Assembly (NCBI RefSeq): GCF_040183065.1
Contig: NC_091119.1
Location: 194,285,543 to 194,349,542 of the forward strand
Reading direction: 5' to 3'
From: Periplaneta americana
Lineage: Eukaryota; Arthropoda; Insecta; Blattodea; Blattidae
DNA length: 64,000 bases
Part shown: in pieces, positions 54,247-64,000 of the stretch
Position numbering within the stretch: position 1 is the first letter of the stretch
Layout of the letters: each line of letters starts with the position of its first letter
Made by a program: the position numbers and the translations under genes
Notes under the pieces: model-generated
Database searches by the model: none
The model's input: the letters and a program-made list of their open reading frames with translations, nothing else
What the model was told of the DNA's origin: nothing

Positions 54247-54669
54247 GTGACCCGTTGCGCGAAAAGGGACCTAAAGTCGTGAAAGGAAATTTTACAGGAG
54301 AAAAAAATAATGAATTTGCTGTGTAAAAACTGCATTTCTATGTTTTGACATCTTGCACTACCTGTAGGCTTTTTTTATATACTAAACTAGGACGTACTGT
54401 AGTTTTACACAGTGCTTCTTAAATGCCTAAATCTTTCTTATAGTTGCTAAGAAAACAAGTGAAAACTTTAATTATATTTTTCTCGAAAAGTACATTCAAC
54501 ATTCAATAAGTAATATATAGCTCCTAGAACCATGAATTTTTCTTTTAAATACTCAATATTTCATTCTCTTTTTAAAATTACAAAAAACAAAAAAACAAAA
54601 AAACAAAAAACAAAAAAAAAAAAAATGAAAAAATCCGACTTTAGGTCCCATTTCCTGCAACTAGTCACA
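54247..54669. mobile_element. TIR MITE, ~420 bp
   Basis: Left TGTGACCCGTTGC...GGGACCTAAAGTCG, and right complement TGTGACTAGTTGCAGGAAAT, then GGGACCTAAAGTCG. An A-rich block (AAACAAAAAAAC units) lies near the right end. There is no coding capacity. Confidence 0.7.
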
Positions 54670-54796
54670 AATACCTTTCTTACTGTTGACAAGCTAAGTA
54701 ATTAACTTACAGACAATTTTAACTACCACACAGAGAAGAGTATGAAGTTTATTTGAACAGTTAACCCTGTTGGTTTCAGTAATTACTAGGGCATAA

Positions 54797-56203
54797 CTTG
54801 TACTTGCTATTTGGGAAAAGGAAATTATACCAGAACAATGGAAGGAGTCCATAATTGTACCTATTTTTAAAAAGGGGGACAAAACCAACTGTGGTAACTT
54901 TCGAGGAATATCACTTTTGTTGACGTCGTACAAAATTTTGTCCAATATTCTTTTGAGAAGATTAACTCCGTACGTAGATGAAATTATTGGGGATCATCAG
55001 TGCGGTTTTCGGCGTAATAGATCGACTATTGATCAGATTTTTTGTATTCGAGAGATAATGGAGAAAAAATGGGAGTATAAGGGTACAGTACATCAGTTAT
55101 TCATAGATTTCAAAAAAGCATATGACTCGGTTAAGAGGGAAGTATTATATGATATTCTTATTGAATTTGGTATTCCCAAGAAACTAGTTCGATTAATTAA
55201 AATGTGTCTCAGTGAAACATACAGCAGAGTCCGTATAGGTCAGTTTCTATCTGATGCTTTTCCAATTCACTGCGGGCTAAAGCAGGGAGATGCACTATCA
55301 CCTTTACTTTTTAACTTTGCTCTAGAATATGCCCTTAGGAAAGTTCAGGATAACAGGCACGGTTTGGAATTGAACGGGTTACATCAGCTTCTTGTCTATG
55401 CAGATGACGTGAATATGTTAGGAGAAAATACACAAACGATTAGGGAAAACACGGAAATTTTACTTGAAGCAAGTAAAGCGATCGGTTTGGAAGTAAATCC
55501 CGAAAAGACAAAGTATATAATTATGTCTCGTGGCCAGAATATTGTACGAAATGGAAATATAAAAATTGGAGATTTATCCTTCGAAGGGGTGGAAAAATTC
55601 AAATATCTTGGAGTAACAGTAACAAATATAAATGACACTCGGGAGGAAATTAAACGCAGAATAAATATGGGAAATGCGTGTTATTATTCGGTTGAGAAGC
55701 TCTTATCATCCAGTCTGCTGTCCAAAAATCTGAAAGTTAGAATTTATAAAACAGTTATATTACCGGTTCTTCTGTATGGTTGTGAAACTTGGACTCTCAC
55801 TCTGAGAAAGGAACCTAGGTTAAGGGTGTTTGAGAATAAGGTGCTTAGGAAAATATTTGGGGCTAAGCGGGATGAAGTTACAGGAGAATGGAGAAAGTTA
55901 CACAACGCAGAACTGCACGCATTGTATTCTTCACCTGACATAATTAGGAACTTAAAATCCAGACGTTTGAGATGGGCAGCGCATGTAACACGTATGGGCG
56001 AATCCAGAAATGCATATAGAGTGTTAGTTGGGAGACCGGAAGGAAAAAGACCTTTAGGGAGGCCGAGACGTAGATGGGAGGATAATATTAAAATGGATTT
56101 GAGGGAGGTGGGGTATGATGATAGAGACTGGATTAATCTTGCACAGGATAGGGACCGATGGCGGGCTTATGTGAGGGCGGCAATGAACCTTCGGGTTCCT
56201 TAA
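54797..56203 (+). mobile_element. RTE-like LINE family A, best-preserved reverse-transcriptase ORF
   Basis: 468 open codons. RT motifs in order: NFRGISLL (motif 1/2), [14 protein letters not shown] (motif A), [17 protein letters not shown] (motif B) and LVYADDVNM (catalytic motif C). Next come [12 protein letters not shown] and the conserved C-terminal block [34 protein letters not shown] and [15 protein letters not shown]. Upstream, frame and similarity stop at ~54790 (5' truncation), so the endonuclease is missing and it cannot move by itself. The intact frame suggests a recent insertion. Clade assignment rests on the C-terminal block and TAA tail. Confidence 0.93.
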
Positions 56204-56220
56204 AAGCCATTTGTAAGTAA

Positions 56221-56277
<57 letters not shown>

Positions 56278-56278
56278 G
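56204..56278. repeat. LINE family A 3' terminus and (TAA)n tail
   Basis: AAGCCATTTGTAAGTAAGTA followed by ~18 AAT units. It is the cleanest example of the family's tail and shows that the microsatellite is part of the insertion. Confidence 0.93.
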
Positions 56279-56434
56279 CAACAATACTGTAAATCAGCTC
56301 TCCTAGCGGTGAGCATCGAAATCTTTTAGTACGTAATACAGGAGCTATTGTTGCATAAATGTGGAATATTAAAAGTCTTTAAGTAACTATATTTTGTGAA
56401 TACAGTGACTGTTTCTGATTTGTATTAAGTAATA

Positions 56435-57299
56435 CCAAATACCTTACTATAATAATACCGGACAGCTGTATACTAGCAACATTGAAGTGAGTGCGAAATA
56501 TCGCGGACCTGACATCTAGCGGAGCGGCGTGGAATTACGTCCACAAATACAAATATTAACATAGGGAGATTCGGACTATTGTTTAAAACGTGAGTTACTA
56601 ATGTGAAATAATATATGTAACGCTTAAGAAATGCTGAATAATATTTAATGTAAAATTATTAGCTTATATCAAAGCTGCATATTATGAGAAATATTGCATA
56701 CTTCATATTACTTTCCGTAATTAATTGTTACATATTTTTCTTTGGTTTAGTGAGAGAAAATCAATTCTGATATTAGGAATGAATTTACAATAATGCTTTA
56801 TATACTCATTGCTGACAACTGCAAAGATAAAATTGATAGAAATCTGATGCTCGTAATAATTGGTAAAGGAATGTGGACAACAATAATGCTTAATTTGATA
56901 AAACCTTAAAATTTCAGATACATGTTAACTTCTATTCATTTATTAGGTCTAAATAAAAAAGCTAATTTGTGTTTTTCTATCAACACAAAGAAAAAGGAAT
57001 TAGGCCTACTAAAGAATGTTGTTGACTCACGTTTTATGATTCCTCGGAAATCGAAAGTACGATTTGGAGCAATTTATAATGCTGTAATTTTGTAGCAATT
57101 ATAAACAACACATACATATACACCCTTACATTTTAACACAGCACTAATTAATAAAACTACTAACTAGCCCAACAACAATATACATTCAGTTGGTTACAGC
57201 TTGTTTCGTATTTCCACACCGGCCGCCTAGGTAGCAGCACCAGCGTCGTTCGCGCGCAGAACTGCTAGCTGTCCGGTATTATTATAGTAAGGTATTTGG
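56435..57299. mobile_element. TA-flanked TIR element, 865 bp
   Basis: CCAAATACCTTACTATAATA, then ATACCGGACAGCT, at the left is inverted at the right (57267-57299) without mismatch for 33 bases. TA flanks both sides (56433-56434, 57300-57301). No transposase. Confidence 0.85.
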
Positions 57300-57301
57300 T
57301 A

Positions 57302-58060
57302 ATACCGACCTAAAAATGTTGAGTAAGTAGCTATAAACGAAGATGCTTCATAAAAATACAAATTGCAAGTTCTTAAATTTGCAGCGAAAACTATTATGAC
57401 TTTTAGTTGCACTTACTTATGCCTACCGGTAGTTGTTGTTTAGTTAACTGTCCGAAGACAGAACTGAACCTCACAAGTGATACCAATAAGGCACTATTTA
57501 TGAGGCAACTAGGCCAGGAGATAATGGAGTAGGGTGGCCAGTTCCTTTCCCACTAGGGGTGATGTAAATAGTTTTTTTTTTTGCAGCAGCATAGCCAATT
57601 TCGGCCAGAATCATTTTTGCTGATAAACATAGTTGGATAAACTAGCAAACAGGTACTTCTGATGATTCTGGTAGTGAAAATTGTTGAATTTATAAGGGAA
57701 TTTTTGTGGAGATGAAGTTGAAAATGTAAGAATTTTATAGCGATCATAGTTGGAGGAAGAAAAATGGTTGTACAATGTAGTAAATTACGTTTGAAATGAG
57801 AGATGCGTCGTAATGGAGGTGAATACATGGTGGTTTCTAGTGAAACAGGAAACGCAGGAATATAAAACATGCTATACAATGTTGTGTGAAATACGCATAA
57901 TTTGTATCAATTGAATAATCGCTAAAAATAGTAAAACATAACAAAATAACGAAATAGACACACAGTTTTCGTAATGTGACTTCGTCTTTTATATCCGCCA
58001 TTAGGCATACAGTAGTTTCGCTCATCATAGACCAGTACCAACGTCACTAAAAATAAATCA
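57302..58060. other. Intergenic, nothing recognised
   Basis: Overlapping open frames on the - strand (57553-58107) have no similarity known to me. See the candidate exon at 58061. Confidence 0.35.
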
Positions 58061-58162
58061 TCAGCCTTTCCCAGTGCTTGAAAATTCCCGAACCCAAACG
58101 CTGTCATCCAAATCTTCTCGTAGACCGCCGGGATAGAGTGTCTTGACTTCTTCTAAAGCAAT
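58061..58162 (-). CDS. Possible unassigned terminal exon or gene remnant (34 codons)
   Basis: On the - strand, after CTAAAG, an open stretch reads IALEEVKTLYPGGLREDLDD, then SVWVREFSSTGKG and TGA. The composition (charged, balanced, low in poly-AT codons) is unlike the surrounding noise, which is why it is listed. I do not recognise the protein. No partner exon was found, so it may be a processed fragment or chance. Confidence 0.25.
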   Translation of the reverse strand: MALEEVKTLYPGGLREDLDDSVWVREFSSTGKG

Positions 58163-58234
58163 CTTTAGGCAAATATTTAGAATAGCGTTGCCAAAGGAAG
58201 GCGGACATCAGGAAAGGGCGTATTCTTAGACAAT

Positions 58235-58690
58235 TTTTAGTATATGCAAGGCATACCAAAAAACCCTAATCTAACCTAACATACATTCGTATATGCAAGG
58301 CATATCAAAAGCCTAACGTAACCTAACCTGTTACAGATTCGTATATGCAAGGCATATGAAAAGCCTGTAATTCAGTAGAAAACGTTGGCTAATATGGCGG
58401 ACATCAACAAGAATCAGTAACAGGTTAGGTTTGGTTTGTTCAGGATTTTGGTATGCCTGCAAAAAAAAAAAAAACGTATATTATGCAAGACATAGCAAAA
58501 AACCTGAACTAACCAAACCTAATGTCACTGATCCTCGATTATGTATTTATGTCCGTCATACTGAACAACGTTTTCTAGCGAATTAGTGAAAAGCCTAAAC
58601 TAACCTATCACACATTCGTATATGCAAGGCATACGAAAAGCCTAAACCAAAGTTAACCTAACGTAAGCTAAAACAAAAGTAAAAAAAAAA
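58235..58690. repeat. Dispersed repeat cluster: ATTCGTATATGCAAGGCATA linked to CCTAA units
   Basis: The word ATATGCAAGGCATA occurs four times (58242, 58291, 58335, 58619) and in altered form at ~58480. It is mostly followed by AAAAGCCTAA and CTAACCTAAC runs, and one inverted copy starts near 58420 (GGTTAGGTTTGG...GGTATGCCTGC). CCTAA is the complement of the insect telomere unit TTAGG. Confidence 0.75.
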
Positions 58691-58825
58691 AATTCCAGCG
58701 TACACTAGCGTAAAACTTTGGTAATATCTCGCTCGGTTATGTTAGCAAGACTGAAGAAACAGCTGAAAACTGTTGTATAAGCGGAGTATATTTATGCATG
58801 GGAGTACAAAGGAAAGTATCTATTC

Positions 58826-58930
58826 GCTATACTTGTTTTTTTTTTTTTTTTTTTTTTAAGATCGGACATGACAGTTAAGCGGCAGAGCTTGGAACTACAG
58901 TGGTATGTTGTCAATATGGACTACCACGCA
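58826..58930. mobile_element. Partial copy of the 38.8-kb MITE family
   Basis: TATACTTG, a long T-run (58832-58857) and GGACATGACAGTTAAGCGGC, then AGAGCTTGGAACTACAGT, match 38782-38865. The rest of the element is replaced by another small inverted-repeat element. Confidence 0.7.
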
Positions 58931-58943
58931 ACCCTGAGAACCC

Positions 58944-59115
58944 TGTTCACACGTCGCTACTTCTAAGCTGCGCGCAGCATGAAAAAGTAGCGAGCAGCAG
59001 GTTCGGCAGCCGCTGCTTTCCGGGTTGCACCGTTGTTCACACGTCGCAGTACAAGAGTTGCGCAGTTTTTTGTACTGCAGCGCTGCAAAAGTAGCGACGT
59101 GTGACCGTACCTTAA
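58944..59115. mobile_element. Small inverted-repeat element (~170 bp)
   Basis: GTTCACACGTCGCTACTT at the left and AAGTAGCGACGTGTGACC at the right are inverted. A third, internal GTTCACACGTCGCAGTAC lies at 59034. GC-rich compared with its surroundings, non-coding. Confidence 0.65.
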
Positions 59116-60957
59116 AACAACCAGCTGCTCGCTACATGCTACTGTTGAACGAAATACGCACAAGATACCCACCGGCGATGGGTAGCTTTCAATAAAATTA
59201 TCGCATTCGCCCTCGTTGTTAGTGAAAAAGACATGCACAATTCAATACGTTTCGTTCACTCTTGCGTGCATTGCTTGAATGCGTAAAAGTTGAAAGAAAG
59301 GTTGAACCGTATAGATGCACTTTCAGTCTCACTTTTTTTTTGGCGCATGCGAGTTAATTTACTGAGGTTGTATTCCTCAAGTCAATGCGGGCACATAAAT
59401 CCGAACATTAATAATGTACATACAATTTCTGTTGGGAGTGAGAAGCTGAAAGCCTCCAAGCATGGCTGGCGTAAGATCTTAACATCGTAAGATTCCCCCC
59501 ATTGAATTTAAGACAGAAAGCATAATATGGTATAACATGTAATTCATAACAATAAGACATGTACAGTACGTATCACGATCGTAGTATTTTCATGACGATT
59601 ATCACGGACCTATACGACATATTAAAAAGACAAATCATACCATGCATTGCAAACTTACGGAATGTTAGAATACAAAATAAAAACCGAGCAAACCAACCTT
59701 TCGAAGTGCTGCACAGCCACTGCCATTGTCTTGTTTTTTGCCTCCACTGTTGTATGGCCATAACACACGGAAACAGTCACTTAGACATTCCATCATACAA
59801 CACTTACACGGAACTGATATTTCACAAGTAACAATAAAATAGGGTTCTATCGATATTTGAACTATATTACAACAATAAATCACTTTCACTCTTGTTTTCT
59901 CTACCGTGAAATTAAAGAAAAATCAGTCAAGGGCCTGAACTGTCGTCCACAACACAAGGTTAGAATCACTTTTCCTTTCGAAATTTGAATTCGCAAGCAA
60001 CCAATTTATTAGCCCTTTCAACACAACGCACTTAAAAAGGAACCGATATTTCGTAAGTGGCGCTAAACTAGGATTTTGTCAATATTTCAAATAGTAAATT
60101 CCAACAATAAACACTTCGAATTTTTTCTCGAACTTAACCGATTACAGCTGATTAAGAATGCAACTCCATCTGTGCGTCTACGCGACACGCCATGACAAAA
60201 TAAAAAATAAAACAAAAGAGAGTGCATGAATATGCATTAGTAAGTACGGTATATTTCATATCTTCATATATCCTACTGCGGTCATCACCTACCTATTCCT
60301 TTTAACTTTGGCAATACAATGAAAATGACAAATCATACAACTAAAAATGGCAAAACATTAAACTGTTGTAAATCGTGAACTCATTGTCACAATAAAAAGA
60401 TTTATATTCAACGAAATTAACGTTAATGGAGAATTTACAGTAGGTAAGTTTTGCGAAACTTATGCATGCAAATAGTGGCAACCAAACATTATGCGTATAA
60501 CTCGAGAACAAAGGAATATCGACTCGAAAGACTTTGACGATAAAAAATTGACAGGGGATTTAAGGAAATCCGAATGACTGCGTGAAATACCTATACTCGA
60601 ATTAAAGCAATAACATAAAATATGCATTACTTTCTTCAAGACTGTAGTGAATTTTATTTGATATTCATGTACATACATAACTCACACACCCAATATTCCA
60701 TTACTATTTTATGGGACAATGACAATGAAATAAGGGGCAATGGGAGACCAAATAATTGAAAGGTACTACGCGATTGCGCCTTCTTGCAAGGGATTTGGGG
60801 CTGAGAAAAGAATCTATGCGAGCTCCAAGCTTTTGGCCACTTCTCTCTGCAATTTTCACTATTGTGTCTGAAGAAGGAACCAAAGAGAATTTTGAAGGGG
60901 GAAGTCGAAAATTGACGTATGAGGGGAAATGTCGCAAGCTTAATACTAACAATAATT
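59116..60957. other. Intergenic, nothing recognised
   Basis: Short frames on both strands have no similarity known to me. The segment 60720-60957 is less AT-rich and open on both strands for ~80 codons but matches no family I know. Confidence 0.35.

Positions 60958-61009
<52 letters not shown>
60958..61009. repeat. (AAT)n microsatellite
   Basis: About 16 AAT units. The sequence to its right (61010-61400) is rich in TTTCACTGA/CACTTCACTGACAC words and may be the 3' region of another LINE; not confirmed. Confidence 0.85.
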
Positions 61010-62165
61010 TCCTAAATTAAATGAAGCACGATCACTTAAAATTACATTTAAAATAAATCTAATTTGTATCTTAAATCTAAGTTCGAACTAAAACCCACGA
61101 GTATGTTATGTTCATATCTGCACAAGTACCTTTCCACATTACACTCATTTCGCTGTCAACTCACTCACTGCACTGGAACTACGACACATTTCACTGATTC
61201 TATCCTGATTTCACTAACACTTCAAAAACATTTCACTGTTCAAATGCTTTGCACTGCCACTATAAACTATAAAGCGTCACTGACAGGAACACGTTTCACT
61301 TACACAACACACTTCACTGACACAACATAATTCTTAACTGATACAACACTTCAATAACAAAATATCATTTACACCCTTTAAATACTGTGTATAATTACCG
61401 TCTATTAGTAAAGTCCTTAAGCCTGTAAATACGTTTTTGGTTGTTGGTAAAGCCTTTAGTAAGTCTGCAGGTAAAGCAAAACTTTCCAGTGTCCGTCCTC
61501 TGTCTTCTTTCCCTCAATTTATATGAGTGGTCGTTCCTTGAAGAAACCAGTCAAGCGCCAAGTTAGCCAATTATGGGAAAATAAAAAAAACTGTCTAGCA
61601 TCAGACTAAATGGTTTGGTAGTGGTTTTAATATTTTTTGCTGAAAGTAGTATATATTTCAATACTTTTTATCTAAGGAAAATTATTTTGTGCATTTTAAC
61701 TTAGCTGTAAAATATACGAAAATTTTTTTCATTTAACTGGTTTCTGCAATAAATGGGTGGGGCAAACGTATTTTTATGGCATAATTCTCGAATTGCTACA
61801 AAATTACTAAAAACAAGAAGAAATATGAAATATGGAGTAAATTCTTTTTTTTTTTTTCTATTTTGTCAAATAAAACACATTAATACTGTAGTAAAAAATT
61901 CTATTTCATGTACAACAGTCAGGGTTGAATTCAATGATACTGAATATGAGCAAAATCTGTTCCATAGTTTAGAAGAAATCACGGTACATAAACAGATGAA
62001 CAGAGAGGCAGAAAGCTTGCTGAAAACTATTTTTCTGTAATGGAAATGTTGAAAACGTGTATTTCCGTGAAAATATAAAAACAGATTTTTTTTCAGCATC
62101 ATAATACTTCCCCTTTGTAGCTCGTATAAAAAGAAAATAAAAATATGTCATTATGTACTAAAATC
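61010..62165. other. Intergenic 3' of SMC2, CACT-rich segment and AT-rich DNA
   Basis: 61150-61330 contains many imperfect (T)TTCACTGA(C/T) words. The rest is AT-rich. A 95-codon frame at 61753-62040 resembles nothing I know. Confidence 0.35.
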
Positions 62166-62171
62166 TTTAAT
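62166..62171 (-). promoter_or_regulatory. Candidate poly(A) signal of SMC2
   Basis: TTTAAT on the + strand is ATTAAA on the - strand, about 110 bases downstream of the SMC2 stop. ATTAAA is the commonest variant of the canonical signal. No TTTATT was noticed nearer the stop. Confidence 0.3.
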
Positions 62172-62279
62172 TAAAAACAGATAATTTTAAAAGGTTTCAC
62201 AAATAAGGGAACAAACTATTGGTCCCACAGATGTAAAATACCACCCCAGTCGTGTTATTTGCTTTACAGCACACCACCA

Positions 62280-62390
62280 TTAGGTCGTTTGAACTGTGCG
62301 GGACACAGTGGACATGCCGTCAACAAACTTGGTGCGAAACAGCACGTTGGCGTTGTTGAACATGCCGTCCTTCAGAGACACGATAATGAA
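62280..62390 (-). CDS. SMC2: SMC2 (condensin ATPase subunit), last coding exon
   Basis: Reading the - strand, TCTTTTACAG is followed by 36 codons and [23 protein letters not shown], then [16 protein letters not shown]. This is the C-terminal end of SMC2, whose family signature reads [28 protein letters not shown]. It lies just after the Walker B/D-loop part of the C-terminal ATPase half-domain, which must be on exons beyond base 64000. SMC2 pairs with SMC4 in condensin and drives chromosome compaction. The tail after STVSR is short compared with vertebrate SMC2. The gene points toward the guanylate cyclase gene (convergent). The similarity was recognised by eye, and only this exon is in the window. 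Confidence 0.87.
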   Translation of the reverse strand, partial: FIIVSLKDGMFNNANVLFRTKFVDGMSTVSRTVQTT

Positions 62391-62544
62391 CTGTAAAAGA
62401 GAAATGCCAAATTAAATAATTTACCTATTTTACACAAATGTTTCGAAATTACTATACATTTCTTTAGGAATACGAATTATATGTCTTTCTCGTGTTAAAT
62501 TTCACAGTATCTGGTTAACATGTTTCAGCCTGTTATGGGCCATC

Positions 62545-62547
<3 letters not shown>

Positions 62548-62614
<67 letters not shown>
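62548..62614. repeat. (AAT)n tail of LINE family B
   Basis: About 22 AAT units against GATTTATTTTAGCTGGCAGA, exactly the junction seen at 48870. Confidence 0.92.
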
Positions 62615-62617
<3 letters not shown>

Positions 62618-63612
62618 TTTATTTTAGCTGGCAGAGTTAAGGCCATAAGGCCTTCTCTTCCACTCAACCAGCAAAAAGTATATATACATATGCATGAACT
62701 TACAAAGAATTCAACAATTGGATTTAGATGAGAGTTACATGTATACAAGAGTTATTTACGAATTAAACAACAAAATACTATGAACTATTAATTAAACACT
62801 GAAATAAACTGTGTAGCAGAATTAAGCTAAAATACATAGAATGTTAATATATTTCAAATAATGTTAGATCATAGAAAGAGATTATTATGAGACAATTTTG
62901 AAAATACAGCACTATCAGGATGATGTCTAAAGAAAGAAGTAACAATGTAGTCAGTGATAGTTTAAATCAGTATGATTGGAGTGAAATGCTAATAAGGTTA
63001 TCTTTTAAGCTGTTTTAAAGGTGTTTATTGTCTTGCAGCCCCTAATACTTTGTGACAGGGAATTCCATTGACACGAGGTGGATACTGTAAAAGATGATGA
63101 ATAACAAGATGTTCTATGAAGAGGTATACTTAGCGTGCCACAGATAAGTGATCTGGTATTTACGTCGTGGTTAGAGTATAGATAAGAGAAACGAGACGAA
63201 AGGTAATTTGGTGTTGAGGTGTGCAGAATTAGAAAGAGTAAAGACAAAGAGTGTAAAGTTCTACGTTCTTTAAGTCGGAGCCACGAAAGACTTGCGAAGG
63301 ACGGTGATATGTGATCATATCGTCGGATGTTGCACACGTATCTGACGCACATATTCTGAGCTCGCTGTAACTTGACTGACAGTTCAGAACGTAGGTCACT
63401 TAACAAAACGTCACAATAATCGAAGTGCGGCATTACTAGGGTTTGTACTAGGGTAAGTTTTAGTTGCTGGGGCAAGAAGTTTCTCAAGCGACTCAAACAG
63501 TGAATGGAGGAACAGATTTTTTTTTATCGTTTCTTTAACTTGAAAATTCCAACTTAGATTATTATCAAAAAAGAAGCCAAGATTTTTTACGACAGATGAA
63601 TAAGGGATTAGC
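62615..63612 (-). mobile_element. LINE family B (CR1/Jockey-like), RT C-terminal part
   Basis: The - strand encodes SSVVKNLGFFFDNNLSWNFQ, (frameshift) LSRLRNFLPQQLKLTLVQTL, VMPHFDYCDVLLSDL, LQRAQNMCVRYVCNIRRYDH and ISPSFASLSWLRLKERRTLH, ending [27 protein letters not shown] plus LP--K--L-Q-L--P--DYCD is the standard region after the RT catalytic core in CR1/Jockey-type LINEs. A poly-T-derived frameshift sits near 63525, and the element is 5'-truncated against the Penelope-like fragment. It lies within or beside SMC2's last intron. Confidence 0.88.
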
Positions 63613-64000
63613 GTGTATCATCAGAACTGGTTGGTGCTGGTCTTGGCGCCTTTTGTTTGTGTTTTCTGTGGGGTGTGTTTGTGTAGTATAATGTGGAGTC
63701 AAAGAGTGTGTGTTCTGAAATTTAGTTGTGTATTGAGAATTTCATTTGAATGTGTTTTCGTGTGTCTATATATTTCGTATTGTTCTAGTGTGTTTAGTTT
63801 CTGGCTTTTCCGTTGAATATGTAGAATTTCCATGTCTGTGTTTATGTCTCTGTAGGTGTGGTTAGCATTTGTGATGTATTCTGCATATGTGGAAGTGTTT
63901 TGTAATTTTGTTGTGGCTATGATGTGTTTTTGTAACGTATTTGAAATGATCTGTCTGTCTGTCTGTCCTATGTAGAAGTTATTGCAGGTGTTACATTTGA
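63613..64000 (-). mobile_element. Penelope-like element fragment, cut by the window end
   Basis: The - strand reads, over shifted frames, CNTCNNFYIGQTDRQTD, then a homologue of the MEILHI..., [15 protein letters not shown] tail and FDSTLHYT-like sequence. It matches the fragments at 24.3 and 27.2 kb. The 63945-63970 region has a GTCT/CTGT expansion. The 5' part lies beyond the window. Confidence 0.7.

Noticed and set aside
59690..59760. First exon starting MAVAVQHFER on the - strand
   Set aside because: Good start context (ACAATGG), but the donor is weak, the phase does not fit the orphan exon at 58061, and there is no similarity.

Overview
The window looks like a large, repeat-rich insect genome. 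Genes have long GT-AG introns, and the DNA is AT-rich and dense in transposable elements. Two tRNA-derived SINE families are present, with several non-LTR retrotransposon families, Penelope-like fragments and many short TA-flanked inverted-repeat elements. From memory, the LINE and SINE families resemble those of cockroaches and termites (Blattodea). That placement is a guess, not a measurement.

One host gene fills most of the window. Nineteen consecutive + strand exons (378-53091) encode the C-terminal ~872 residues of a receptor-type (natriuretic-peptide-receptor-like) guanylate cyclase. They cover the second half of the extracellular ligand-binding domain, one membrane helix, a pseudokinase domain, a dimerisation coiled coil, the class III cyclase domain and a short tail. 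All 18 internal junctions keep the reading frame. The signal peptide and about the first 200-300 residues lie upstream of base 1. A second host gene runs in from the right on the - strand: 62280-62390 is the last coding exon of SMC2, the condensin ATPase. The two genes are convergent, with about 9 kb of repeat-filled DNA between their stop codons.

Layout. 1-4 kb: LINE scrap, exon 1, a mariner split by a SINE, exon 2, a deleted hAT element, exon 3. 4-10.6 kb: a MITE, a frameshifted retroelement ORF tail, then a ~2.5 kb array of 70-bp repeats ending just before exon 4. 11-18.7 kb: a SINE with perfect target duplication, TIR elements, a LINE between TTA arrays, exons 5-6. 18.8-28.5 kb: the largest intron, with foldback and TTAA elements and two Penelope-like GIY-YIG fragments carrying hammerhead-like motifs. 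28.5-40 kb: juxtamembrane, kinase-homology, coiled-coil and first cyclase exons, with a 125-bp satellite and a 1.3-kb pentanucleotide array. 40-53 kb: the remaining cyclase exons with nested LINEs, SINEs and MITEs. 53-64 kb: 3' flank, the best-preserved LINE ORF, MITEs, a (CCTAA)-linked repeat, the SMC2 exon, a second LINE family and a third Penelope-like fragment.

The cyclase would turn an extracellular peptide signal into cGMP. Ligand binding outside is coupled through the helix, pseudokinase and coiled coil to the paired cyclase domains. SMC2 is a mitotic chromosome-condensation ATPase with no functional link; it is only a neighbour.
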